This document shows, piece by piece, positions 24,001 through 30,200 of a stretch of 64,000 nucleotides of DNA (positions within the stretch are counted from its first letter, which is position 1; each line of letters opens with the position of its first letter). Below the pieces are notes generated by a model. That model did no database searches, was not told the origin of the DNA, and saw only the letters and a program-made list of their open reading frames with translations. Both the position numbers and the translations under genes were made by a program. The stretch comes from Pisaster brevispinus (taxonomy: Eukaryota > Echinodermata > Asteroidea > Forcipulatida > Asteriidae), in NCBI GenBank assembly GCA_023634235.1, contig JAMKCF010000020.1:3968001-4032000 (forward strand). The letters run 5' to 3'.

Positions 24001-24107
24001 TGGCCTTTTCCTTTTCATTCGCTCAGTAGTCAGTGTTCAAAATACATGTTTATTAAAAACCAAATCCAGATAAAATATAATACGTACCCAGAATCAACGT
24101 GTGACAT
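2563..24107 (-). CDS. ERICH3: ERICH3-like glutamate-rich ciliary protein with C-terminal leucine-rich repeats (13 coding exons)
   Basis: Homologue of glutamate-rich protein 3, a vertebrate protein linked to primary cilia. Coding exons in transcript order: 24088-24107, 17968-18259, 16810-16974, 16097-16204, 15064-15270, 14325-14529, 13550-13736, 12359-13238, 10240-10315, 8360-8443, 5346-7759, 4043-4140, 2563-3094. They sum to 5268 nt (1755 residues plus stop) and every phase closes. Residues 1-104 match the human N-terminus (LVGYFNNSRMRRHLRRSGLV). Residues ~265-395 match the DUF4590 region (QQHCGGENL, GYPFSLTFF, ACCEYK, SPCYR). A YDDEDFEDED segment and a long acidic tail follow. The ATG at 24107 sits in an AAG-ATG-T context and gives the MSH start of human ERICH3. 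Human ERICH3 is about 1530 residues. Unusual: the last two exons encode leucine-rich repeats that I do not know from vertebrate ERICH3. Weak points are the 10240-10315 exon and the GTCAAC donor of the 15064-15270 exon. Function in this animal is inferred only from the family. Confidence 0.85.
3229..3345. repeat. GGTCTCGGTCTC repeat element, shorter copy
   Basis: Lies between the two LRR exons and adjoins the SINE at 3346-3680. It shares the CAGTGTTGTAG end and the GGTCTTG/GGTCTCG repetition with 30375-30583. Confidence 0.5.
3346..3680 (+). mobile_element. tRNA-Leu-derived SINE
   Basis: tRNA-like head GAGCACCGAACTCAAGCTTT then GTGTGGGTTCAAGCCCC (B-box-like), followed by the family body (TTGAGCAAGATATTTTACCA, TCCTTCGGATGGGACATTAA, GCACGTAAAAGAACCCAG). 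The CAA anticodon loop and long variable arm point to leucine tRNA ancestry. Confidence 0.65.
4043..4140 (-). CDS. Leucine-rich-repeat exon (first), joined in phase to ERICH3
   Basis: 98 nt between acceptor CCACGATAG and donor GTGAGT, phase 0 to 2. It encodes ILNLNAKNLDERKAGKLAKA then LKQHKYRNLEYL, one ribonuclease-inhibitor-type repeat. The upstream acidic exon ends in phase 0 at a GTAAGT donor and no promoter or extra exon is visible in the 1.2 kb between, so I attach it to the ERICH3 transcript. A separate small LRR gene with an unseen first exon is the alternative. Confidence 0.75.
4196..4520. mobile_element. tRNA-Lys-like unit beside a GTGATCCC repeat
   Basis: 4196-4313 (GGTGATCCCGTGGCTGCCGC to CTGACTGGCACCCATGAA) recurs reversed at about 35326-35440. 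4341-4500 is the forward tRNA-like arm (AGGGCTGAATAGCTCAGTTT, GGAGGTCGTTGGTTCAAG, CTTTGTTCAAACCCAAA, TTCCTTTGTGGTTTATTACT). Lies between the acidic and LRR exons. Confidence 0.55.
5346..7759 (-). CDS. ERICH3: ERICH3 giant acidic exon (about 805 residues, internal repeats)
   Basis: 2414 nt open without interruption, acceptor TACTTTTGCAG, donor GTAAGT after KNYM. Composition is dominated by Glu, Asp, Lys, Ser and Gln, with almost no hydrophobic residues until the end (SDSGSIATGLDKNYM). It contains runs such as SSSSSSFSSSEDE and a basic patch RKKKKKHRKKKGEAKRE. Human ERICH3 has a similar Glu-rich tail. The segment around 5830-6400 is a three-copy repeat of about 64 residues. The frame also runs past the donor to a TAG at 5298, which would give an isoform without leucine-rich repeats. 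Confidence 0.88.
7975..8303 (-). mobile_element. tRNA-Leu-derived SINE, variant body
   Basis: Reverse orientation. The head GTGTCGTGGCCAAACGGTTT and GGGTTCGAATCCCGGTCATG is at the high-coordinate end, followed by ACACTTGTGTCCTTGAGCAA. The body differs from the 27.3-kb type and matches 28600-28905 (TAATAATCTCTGCCCTCACA). Confidence 0.65.
8360..8443 (-). CDS. ERICH3: ERICH3 coding exon 10, acidic motif
   Basis: 84 nt between acceptor TGATCCCAG and donor GTCAGT. It encodes DEEAEKAEGGYDDEDFEDED then VKEDSEKE, the counterpart of human YEEDFEVDEEK. It ends in phase 1, and the split codon makes the Glu that opens the large acidic exon. Confidence 0.85.
8827..8985. mobile_element. MITE family 'CAGGCCTGGAATT', copy 1
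   Basis: Bounded by CAGGCCTGGAATTTCA and ATTCCAGGCCTG inverted ends, about 159 bp, in an ERICH3 intron. Related copies are at about 9973-10143 and, diverged, 33690-33835. Confidence 0.65.
9374..9625. mobile_element. Palindromic tRNA-Lys-like dimer, copy 1
   Basis: Left arm is a reversed tRNA-like unit (ACCACAAGGGAAACTGACTG, GTGAACAAAGAACAAAATTG, ATTTGAACTTGCGACCTC). The right arm is the forward unit (AGGGCTAGATAGCTCAGTTA, GGAGGTCGGAAGTGCAAATC). In an ERICH3 intron. The heads point at each other's 5' ends. Confidence 0.6.
9973..10143. mobile_element. MITE family 'CAGGCCTGGAATT', copy 2
   Basis: Starts TCAGGCCTGGAATTACA and ends GAAATTCCAGGCCTAA. The interior includes GGTGCCCCTTCAAGAG, complementary in part to copy 1 (GAAGGGGCACCATGG). 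Confidence 0.65.
10240..10315 (-). CDS. ERICH3: Possible ERICH3 coding exon 9 (short, basic)
   Basis: 76 nt between an acceptor GTGTAG and a good donor GTAAGT. It would encode YHLKNVKKRISEISSSKF followed by SVSVSGV. It is proposed because it enters in phase 0 and leaves in phase 1, exactly the shift needed to join the 12359-13238 exon to the 8360-8443 exon. The acceptor is preceded by AATAAAGTAG rather than a long pyrimidine tract, so the exon is tentative. Confidence 0.4.
10396..10687. mobile_element. TTAA-flanked MITE (piggyBac-like ends)
   Basis: Begins TTAACACGTTGACTGCC and ends GGCAGTCAATGTGTTAA, inverted termini bounded by TTAA on both sides. TTAA targets are typical of piggyBac-type elements; the family assignment is inference. 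It lies 80 bp from the doubtful 10240-10315 exon. Confidence 0.6.
11048..11506. mobile_element. Fold-back MITE in ERICH3 intron
   Basis: Arms of roughly 160 bp (about 11048-11215 and 11345-11506) are diverged inverted copies: AGTAATTCATAATAGTGCGC against GTAATTCGTAACAGCGCCCT, then CATGATTT, ACCAACTTGA and CAGCCTTTCC. No coding sequence. Confidence 0.65.
12359..13238 (-). CDS. ERICH3: ERICH3 coding exon 8, serine-rich disordered linker
   Basis: 880 nt. It opens with CMVEAELARRERQRYKDTQ after the DUF4590 block, then Glu-Pro repeats (EEPKPEPEPEPV) and a long Ser/Thr/Asn/Gly-rich stretch (residues 396-688) of disordered type. A GTGAGT donor at 12358-12353 gives phase 0. If that donor is not used, the frame runs to a TAA at 12317, which would give a shorter isoform lacking the acidic tail and repeats. 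The acceptor is TTTTGACAG. Confidence 0.8.
13550..13736 (-). CDS. ERICH3: ERICH3 coding exon 7, second half of DUF4590 region
   Basis: 187 nt, acceptor CCGTACAG, donor GTACGA. It encodes RRHRGYPFSLTFFMNQIQVL, then SACCEYKYGPG, LGGRKGHFKFG and SPCYR, nearly residue for residue the human RHHGFPFSLTFF / SSCCEYKHRKG / LGGKRGYFGF / SPCYK. Cysteines in the CCEYK and PCY motifs are conserved; their role is unknown. Confidence 0.92.
14124..14300. mobile_element. MITE family 'AAGACCTTTA', copy 1
   Basis: In the ERICH3 intron between exons 6 and 7. Inverted ends AGGCCTTTATCATGGTGTGG and GGTGGCAGCATGATAAAGGT. The interior GCCATCTTGATTTTCTCCCA is shared with 15388-15556. Confidence 0.65.
14325..14529 (-). 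CDS. ERICH3: ERICH3 coding exon 6, first half of DUF4590 region
   Basis: 205 nt, acceptor ATCCGTAG, donor GTAAGT. It encodes residues 265-332: TLCDVTIRYRGSNLKLQY, then DEIIINQQHCGGENLVVFHG, the family signature (human DEIKVYQQHCGGENLCVYKG). It ends in phase 1 and the split codon gives T333. It lies in a single conserved block with the next exon. Confidence 0.9.
15064..15270 (-). CDS. ERICH3: ERICH3 coding exon 5, proline-rich linker
   Basis: 207 nt, acceptor TTTCTGCAG, encoding residues 196-264. It starts LDPYIMNNITLNMSPEER, continues Pro-rich (PPEPRPPTRAPPGSRK) and ends VITKDGRRIRPKSNK. The end resembles the human LTKDSRRIHK segment that precedes DUF4590. The donor GTCAAC is poor, so the 3' end is uncertain, but phase 0 is needed to read the next exon. 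Confidence 0.7.
15388..15556. mobile_element. MITE family 'AAGACCTTTA', copy 2
   Basis: In the ERICH3 intron between exons 4 and 5. Inverted ends AAAGACCTTTAACGTGTTGC and GGTGGCAGCATGGTAAAGGT, same interior as the copy at 14124-14300. Confidence 0.65.
16097..16204 (-). CDS. ERICH3: ERICH3 coding exon 4
   Basis: 108 nt, phase 0 at both ends, acceptor TGATTTCAG and donor GTAAGA. It encodes 36 residues (160-195) beginning SAVYVDGEGFPVHRDQAW and ending in an acidic SSEEIDSQNLRE. No human counterpart is recognised. Support rests on splice sites and phase. Confidence 0.7.
16365..16735. mobile_element. MITE in ERICH3 intron
   Basis: Inverted ends TTAAGGTGTACTTTTGGTAA and TTACCAAAAGTATACCCTG, about 370 bp. 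The interior includes TTTTCACAGGTTTGTTATTT, also found in 32760-32785, suggesting related families. Confidence 0.55.
16810..16974 (-). CDS. ERICH3: ERICH3 coding exon 3, basic low-complexity linker
   Basis: 165 nt, phase 0 at both ends, acceptor CTTGCAG and donor GTAACT. It encodes residues 105-159, rich in Arg, Pro, Lys and Ser, including TPYLSPRAPRGRPKSAKQ and GHRPATAPSKQ, and ends in KKK. The human protein has a comparable PRPYTAP-type segment here. No folded domain is seen. Confidence 0.8.
17968..18259 (-). CDS. ERICH3: ERICH3 coding exon 2, conserved N-terminal block
   Basis: 292 nt between acceptor TTTCCAG and donor GTTAGT. It encodes the most conserved part of the protein, residues 8-104: GYFNNSRMRRHLRRSGLVTR, then LNMARKEHQKH, MAQAIVHKALDMERHRQ and a basic helical tail (KRKLEEISKVELVQRVR). 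The heptad-like spacing and charge suggest a helix or coiled coil. Human ERICH3 has the same order (GYFNNTRIRRHLLRSGLITR, then KVLDMERYHQ). Confidence 0.9.
18729..19070 (-). CDS. Unrecognised 113-codon ORF nested in ERICH3 intron 1
   Basis: Single open frame on the same strand as ERICH3, starting at an ATG in a good context (AAAATGG). It reads MACYEHSSLFPESSRNPFGI, then PCTSCVYHYRRAEF, MDPVERQRLEGEL, QCRRREKLWDGRFY. The composition looks protein-like (Tyr, Arg, Pro, Trp) in an otherwise repeat-filled intron. No family is recognised. It could be a small independent gene, an alternative exon of ERICH3, a retrocopy, or chance. No acceptor or donor consensus clearly flanks it. Confidence 0.35.
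   Translation of the reverse strand: MACYEHSSLFPESSRNPFGITLPSPCTSCVYHYRRAEFSQNGSMDPVERQRLEGELMSSTELQCRRREKLWDGRFYASDDKTKLGYFGCGSLLSHSMFSLNGGEMMIRHCVHH
19960..20193. mobile_element. MITE family 'CAATTTCATAGCGCTGC', copy 1
   Basis: Left TTCCATTTCATAGCGCTGCT, right AAGCAGCACTATGAAATTGG. The interior ATGAATGACATAACAATGCA is shared in reverse with 57033-57293. Confidence 0.65.
20270..20648. mobile_element. MITE with AGGGCTCGAATTT termini
   Basis: In ERICH3 intron 1. CAGGGCTCGAATTTGACA at the left and AAATTCGAGCCCTGA at the right, with a GGACCGCCGGCCCG segment inside. A fragment of the same element (GGGCCGGCCAGTAAACTC) is at about 50950-51050. Confidence 0.65.
22805..23349. mobile_element. Fold-back element with 16-bp tandem repeats (copy A)
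   Basis: Ends are inverted: TGTCGGTCACTTCGTAC at the left and its complement at the right. The right arm (23244-23340) has six or seven copies of a 16-bp unit GACTTGGGTACGAAGT; the left arm keeps about two units in the opposite sense. The core has no coding sequence. No clear target-site duplication is seen. Confidence 0.7.
23718..23885. repeat. Double hairpin
   Basis: 23767-23798 and 23801-23832 form a 32-bp inverted repeat with a 2-base loop and two mismatches that would be G-T pairs. Immediately left, about 23718-23747, is a second hairpin (CATGGAGGTAAAAT and complement). Outer sequence TACTCCTAGAACTATG recurs inverted at about 23840-23865, so the whole is probably one palindromic element. 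Confidence 0.7.
24088..24107 (-). CDS. ERICH3: ERICH3 coding exon 1 (start codon)
   Basis: Only 20 coding nt: ATG, six further codons of which the last is split, then the donor GTACGT. It encodes MSHVDSG, and its two-base remainder completes a glycine codon with the first base of the next exon. The join reads MSHVDSGPLATYSSLQDKHL, matching the human start in length and pattern. The following intron is 5.8 kb, the longest in the gene, and is full of mobile elements. Confidence 0.8.
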
Positions 24108-25189
24108 CTTGCAGCTGGTTTTTCAGGAAACCTCGTCTTCAGAAACAGGAGGGTCCAAACTTTAACAATTCAGTAAGACTACAATGGAATAAGATGCTTA
24201 TTTTCCATTCTTTTCAGCATCACATAATCGGTCCTTTCGTCGATCGTGTTTACTGCAGTTCGCCTGTTCGCTATTGTGCATAAAAAACAGGTGTTTGATT
24301 ATGCCGTCGTCAAGGTGGTCACGTGACAAGACGAATAAACATCACGAATTTTGCGTTGGATTTTTTGCCATTAGTCCATTTGAAAGGAAAGGGTTTACAA
24401 CTAGACTCACAGTTCAGATTGTTTACTCATTGAGCAAGAACTCTATTCATAAAAATACATTTTATAGAGTAAATTTTACGATTTAACCATAATCAATTAT
24501 AATTGAAAAATTTCAGTCTGGTAACCATTGAGAAAGGAAAATAATTCTATTCATACGTTATGTTTTTAACTAACAGACGTCTGGGAAGCAGCCTTTTGAA
24601 TAATTAATTAATGCCAAACCACATTTTTAAACTAGCTAAACAGTCACTCTCTTAGAGTTGTTTCGCCAGTCACCAGTTTTTGCAACAACAAAAAACTTTT
24701 CTACAATAATAATGTATATCAGTAATCTTGAGAGATAATTTGCAGAGAAAATGCATAATTTATAAATTTGTCAAAAGTAAAGCGTTTTGGTCACGAGCAA
24801 TTGGTTTTAGTGGACTTGTTTACAAGTTTAGCTCTAAAGTTGTTTACCTACGTACGTAAAGTTACACGACACGAGTACAGAAAAGTTATTAAATCAGTCA
24901 AGCGTCAAACTTGACTTTGCTGATGCGCCATCAAAGTTGATAAAGCAGCAGTATACAGAGCCAAAACAGCTGGACCGTCTCTGAGTATGTTGCTTGATGA
25001 GTAGAGCTTATTCTATGGTGTGTTTTTTATTTGAAGTGCATATGATTATGAATGATTCTATGAATATGATTTTGCATAATTTTAGCGTAGCCCTGTCTTG
25101 TTTTGTATTATACTATTACTACAGTACTAGCTATAGTATACTATTATAGCATGTTTAGTATATAGTGCAGGTAAACTAGGCATAATGGC
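24108..25189. other. Upstream region of ERICH3, no gene seen
   Basis: This is the ERICH3-proximal part of the 2.8-kb interval between two divergent genes (ERICH3 minus, SLC22A18 plus). The ERICH3 promoter must lie near here unless there is a non-coding first exon. I see no TATA box or CpG cluster that I would defend. Short ORFs at 24101-24486 have no recognisable product. Confidence 0.3.
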
Positions 25190-25860
25190 ATAGATGTTCC
25201 GTCCCAACTTGACAATTGTCCCAACTATAGTTGGGACTGGTCCCAACTTGAGTGTTAAAGTTGGGACGTCCCAACTATAGTTGGGATCACCCATACAGTT
25301 CAACAGGACACCGTGATCGATGATGCATGGCCTGGATTACTGTGCTTGGCTAGTTTATTGCTCCATCCCATGCTGTGTGACACTACTATCGGCGTTAATT
25401 TATTTATTTCAAACCCGGGTCTCGGCTCTGTACAAACTCATGTCAAAACTGATGATGGAGCTAGCCAGTCGCTGGCCGTTACACAGGACGAAGTTTTTAA
25501 TGATATCCATATCGCTCGTAATGGACCGCTAAGTCGGCGTGTATGTTTTTAGACTATGGGTTGGGTTCTGACAGCGGCCTCGTGATCATGCCGGTTGAAG
25601 CTCTCAGTCTCAAGTAGGCCTACGCATTTAGTTTCCCTTCTCTCGGAAAACCAAAATTCTAATTAATCTAAAAAATTCTCAAGGGAAAGAGGTCTTAAAA
25701 TTTCATACTATGATACTTACATGTTTTTAGCTTGTTCATGGGGGTGCTTTGTGTTTACTGCGATCCCAACTATAGTTGGGACGCCCCAACTTTAACACTC
25801 AAGTTGGGACCCGTCCCAACTATAGTTGGGACAATTGTCAAGTTGGGACGGAACATAGAT
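25190..25860. mobile_element. Non-autonomous DNA transposon, 93-bp terminal inverted repeats, ATAGAT duplication
   Basis: Element 25196-25854 (659 bp). Left repeat 25196-25288 and right repeat 25762-25854 are inverted copies with about two mismatches in 93. Both carry several CCCAACTATAGTTGGG palindromes. It is flanked by the direct repeat ATAGAT at 25190-25195 and 25855-25860. The 470-bp core has a 79-codon ORF without recognisable product and no transposase. Confidence 0.85.
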
Positions 25861-25893
25861 TATGACACACCATGGAGGGAGCCTCCATGGACA

Positions 25894-26668
25894 CACCATT
25901 GGCGGAAACAGGTCAACTCGTACCCAGGTCAACTCGTACCCAAGTCAACTCGTACCCAAAATGTTGTACCCAAGTGAACTCGTACCCAAGTCAACTCGTA
26001 CCCAGGTTAACTCGTACCCAGGTTAACTCGTACCCAAGTGAACTCGTACCCAGGTTAACTCGTACCCAAGTCAACTAGTACCCAAGTCAACTCGTACCGT
26101 CTAACGTACGTTGTATGCAGAGGAGAAGTTCCGTGCCGTGAATTTTCCCTGTCTGCATGACGTTCTAAAGTTAGAATAAATATTAAACAGGAGATGTTCC
26201 TTGCCGTGAATTTTCCCTGTCTGCATTACGTTCTAAAGTTAGAACAAATATTAAAAAATTTATATATAAAAATTGCAGTCTATTAATTACTTTTTTCCAC
26301 AAAAAAACCCCCGGACATTTATTGCGTCATTCTCTTAGTCTTGTTTGTTACCTGCAACATATAATAACAAGAGAACACAATTATTACAATATAGAATAGA
26401 TAATTTATACAAATGAACGATATACATTTTATAATTTTGGTACTCGGGTACGAGTTGACTTGGGTAAAAATTTACTTGGGTACGAGCTGACTTGGGTACG
26501 AGTTCACCTAGGTACGAGTTCACCTGGGTACGAGTTCACTTGGGTTCGAGTTGACTTGGGTACGAGTTGACTTGGGTACGAGTTCACCTTGGTACGAGTT
26601 CACCTGGGTACGAGTTGACTTGGGTACGAGTTGACTTGGGTACGAGATGACCCGAATTCACCATTGGC
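25894..26668. mobile_element. Fold-back element with inverted 16-bp minisatellite arms (copy B)
   Basis: Left arm about 25910-26098 repeats AACTCGTACCCAAGTC; right arm about 26440-26651 repeats its complement GACTTGGGTACGAGTT. The core between them (26099-26440) has an internal 70-bp direct duplication. A perfect 10-bp direct repeat CACCATTGGC flanks the element (25894-25903 and 26659-26668), a likely target-site duplication. The architecture resembles the TU fold-back elements described from sea urchin, whose outer arms are short tandem repeats. Confidence 0.8.
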
Positions 26669-26907
26669 ATTGGTTGTACGTGGGATTAGGCAGGAATAGT
26701 GTTTTATGGTCACTGATGAGTGATAGTAACGGGTAAGTAACCAGTTAATCAGAGAGCAGATCTGTGGATTAATAAAATACACAAATTGTACAAGCCTAAA
26801 AAGTTGACACCCATGTCTTCAAAAACTTATTAACAAACTTTTATTGTGACGTCACTATCCCTAACAGGTCACAATACATGTAGTTCATGAACGTTTGAAC
26901 ATTAGAA

Positions 26908-27246
26908 ATGCCTTTACCATCTACTCAAGAAACAACTGATCCAGCCAGCCAATCCAAGCTGAGGAACAGGTCTGCTGGAACGAGTAAAGGGATCGGCACA
27001 GCGGAAACCGAAACAGCTACAATGGACACAGATCGGCAACCGAATGACAATGGTCATCATCAAGGGGGTATGTCCCCATCCAAGAAACATTCATCAATTG
27101 ATGTCTCGCCCAATGGAGGCAGTGCTAAAGAGCGGCAAGATAGAAAAGCATCTTCCAACATCTCATGGGTGGTCGTGAAGAGGACCCTCCATGTCAACAT
27201 CTTTCTCTATGCATTTTGTTTCTGGATCCAAGTGGGAGTCTTACCA
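26908..27246 (+). CDS. SLC22A18: SLC22A18 exon 1: N-terminal tail and TM1
   Basis: 339 nt from ATG to donor GTAAGT, phase 0. Residues 1-90 are polar and disordered (ending RQDRKASSNISWVVVKRTL). TM1 is NIFLYAFCFWIQVGVLP. The next upstream in-frame region is repeat sequence, so this ATG is the natural start. The context (GAAATGC) has a purine at -3. Confidence 0.85.
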
Positions 27247-30200
27247 GTAAGTGCGGAGAGACCCCTTTAGGTCAGTCTGATTTTTACCCCAACATTATTT
27301 GGAAAGTAAGATGGATTTGGCGTGTCATAGCCGAGAGGTTAATAGCACCGGACTGAAGCTCTGGTGTTTCTGACCAGCAGAGTGTGGGTTTGAGTTCCGG
27401 TCGTGACAGTGACGCTTGTGTCCCGGATGGGTCGTAAAGCCGTAGGTCTTGTGTGTTGTGTAATGCACAGAAAAGAACCCAGTTATGTGTACACCTATCG
27501 CTAAGAAGAGAAGGGGTTTGCCCGCCCGGTGGTTCTGTCAGTGGCTGCTGAATGCTCAACAGCACCTTGTAAACCCTAATATAAGATTTTACATTTTTGG
27601 GGTCTCATTTATTAAAAAAATGTTTTTAAAAATCTTCAAATGTTTTCAAAAGCCTTGAGTACCTTATTGGACAAGCGCTGTGTAAGTCTAAATATTGTTG
27701 TTCAATGTTACGATTTAAATACTGTGGACGGCAAGGGGAAGCAAGTTTATGAATGATATCAGTGACATGGTTTTCACCTGTAAATTACACGTAATTGCTG
27801 CTGATCTACAGTGCTCTACAGAGTTCTGGAGGTTCTGACTAGTTGTAAACTTGTCGAGATGATTTGTTGTCATCCCAAGAAGTGTATCATGGGAGGGCAA
27901 CACTGTCAATAGCATGCTGTACTGTCATTCTGAGACCTCTACTCACATGTATCTGAGGATCTTGTCAAGAACTGTAGGGTACACACAGTGACATGTTGCA
28001 CTTCCAAGGAGCTCTGTATGAGCAGGTGAAGTTTTAGGTGACACCATGTGTAAAATCTCTTTTGAGTAGCGGTTGTTCTGAGAAGAACCGGAGGTTTGAC
28101 AACTTGGCGTTTCGATCAGTACGCTCTGATCGTCTTCAGGAGGTTGCTGTGATCATCTTCAGGAGGATGCTGCATCCTCCTTGAGCATCGTCTTGAAGAC
28201 GATCAGAGCATACTGATCGAAAGGTTGAGTTGTCAAACCACCGGTTCTTCTCGGACCACCACTACTTGAAAGAGATTTTACACATGGTGTCACTGAAAAA
28301 CTCACCTGATTGTACTCCCACCATGCAAAGTTTCAAATCCTAGCTCTGTTTTGGATAAACAGTCATACACAGTTATACATCAGTGGTATCAAATGTAATA
28401 ACAGACGCTTAGGCCTTTAGTGCCGGTGTCATAGGGAAGTCTGGCTGTCGGAGATTCTGTCCCCCATATGGGAAATTAACATGGGCTGGAGGAGGAGGAT
28501 TCTAAAGAGGGTGCTCTCAGAAGAAGTTTGTACACAGGACAGAATCTCTGTGGGCTGGGGGGAACAGAATCTACTGCCACACCAGTATCCACCAATATTT
28601 GTACTGTGGTCACTGGGCCATTGATTGATTCCTTAAACATGTTAAACCATCATAGCTCTCTATGGAGTATACAGCCTGCAGCTGCCAAGTGTGTACATGT
28701 AGTGCACCAGGCTTAATTAATCACAAGAAAATCTCTGCCCTTACAAGTATCCATTGACAATGATCTGGGTAATGAAAAGCAATCAAAGTTAAGCGTCTTG
28801 CACAAGGACACAAGTGTCGGGACCAGGATTCGAACTAATACCTTCGTAACTTAAACCACCAGAACTTGAATTCGATGCACTAGATCGCTAGGCCACGACA
28901 TACCACAAGATGGATGTATTCATTATGCCTACAAAAAATATATACATGTACTATTTGTCATTGATCTAAACAATCTTAATTTTAAATGCTAATTGTCTCC
29001 GACTTTGCTTTCTTATTTAGTACTTGACAAAGAAACTTGGTATGGACATGGTGGTGTACGGCTACCTACAGACCTTCTATAATTTTGTCCAGCTTGTCGG
29101 AGGGCCATTCTATGGACGGTTTGGTGACTTATACGGTGGGCGAGCTGCCCTGACGTTGGCTTTCGCTATGGCTGCAGTCATGTATGGTCTTCTTGGAATC
29201 GCAACAACCGGAGCCATTGTGTTTCTGTCCCGCGTTCCTGCCCTCTTCCTCAGTGCAAATCATGGTATGATTGGATACTGTTAAAATATGTACAGTGTAG
29301 AGAACATAATCAGAACTGTGTAATAATTAAAACAGAGCTGCCAACTCTCCCTGATTCTGCAGAAAGCTGACCATGTTCTGGTAAAACCAAATTTGAAAAT
29401 CTCCCTAAATATGGAAACTTTTTTTTCTTATGTTGAATGTAATTTAAATATCTCCCTGATTGCAACATGAAAAAGTTGGCAGCTCTTAATATTGAGTTGT
29501 ATTACCACCTGTTCTTTTCATTTGATTTTTCCCCATTTTTTTTTTCACTTCAAGTCGGATGAAGAGTATATGTGGCAACTTTTTTCTGAACTGGCTTACG
29601 GCAGATGTTTTGTCCGCACAGGAGAACTGTGGAGCGCCTCCAATTTTGTTGCAGTCTGTCAGACAGCTGACGTGTATACATGTACATGTACCTATCCAGA
29701 AATTCCATTGTGTAGCGTGCACAAGCATGCACCTACAGTGCTACGCTTTGTTACCTTGCACAAAGAGGGAGGGAAGGTTATTTTACTGGATTTTATACTT
29801 GTAATCTCCCTTTTTTCAGAGGCTTATTGTGTAAACCCCCGATTCCAAACCTCTATATAATTAAGATTGTTTTCCCACCATGTGTAATGCTTCAGATCCT
29901 ACGATTATATTTGTGTGTGTATACTTGTAGGCACTCAGATGGTCATGTCGGACTTGACTGATGAATCTCAGAGGGCAGAGGCCCTTGGACGGATCAACTT
30001 ATCATACGGCCTTGGCATGTCGTTAGGTCCACTGGTAGGAGGCCTCGTCACCAAATACTACAGGTAAGGGGGTTGATTACTGAGTCATATCTGCAGCTAC
30101 TTTCAAAACCTATACACTGGAGCTATCTGAAAAGCATGAATAGGCAGTTATAACTTGTTTATCTTCTAATAACTGTAGTCTCTGACTACGGCCCTGTATA

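Noticed and set aside
25872..26078. ORF with repeated VNSYPSQLVPR-like units as a repeat protein
   Set aside because: It is translation of the 16-bp minisatellite arm; a unit not divisible by three shows no coding constraint, and the opposite arm gives the same on the other strand.
25910..26651. CRISPR-like array
   Set aside because: The 16-bp units are directly adjacent with no spacers, lie in two opposite arms, and the genome is eukaryotic.
29492..29860. 122-codon plus-strand ORF in SLC22A18 intron 2
   Set aside because: Lies fully in an intron between exons that join in phase, is Cys/His-rich by composition of ACATGTA repeats, and has no homologue that I recognise.
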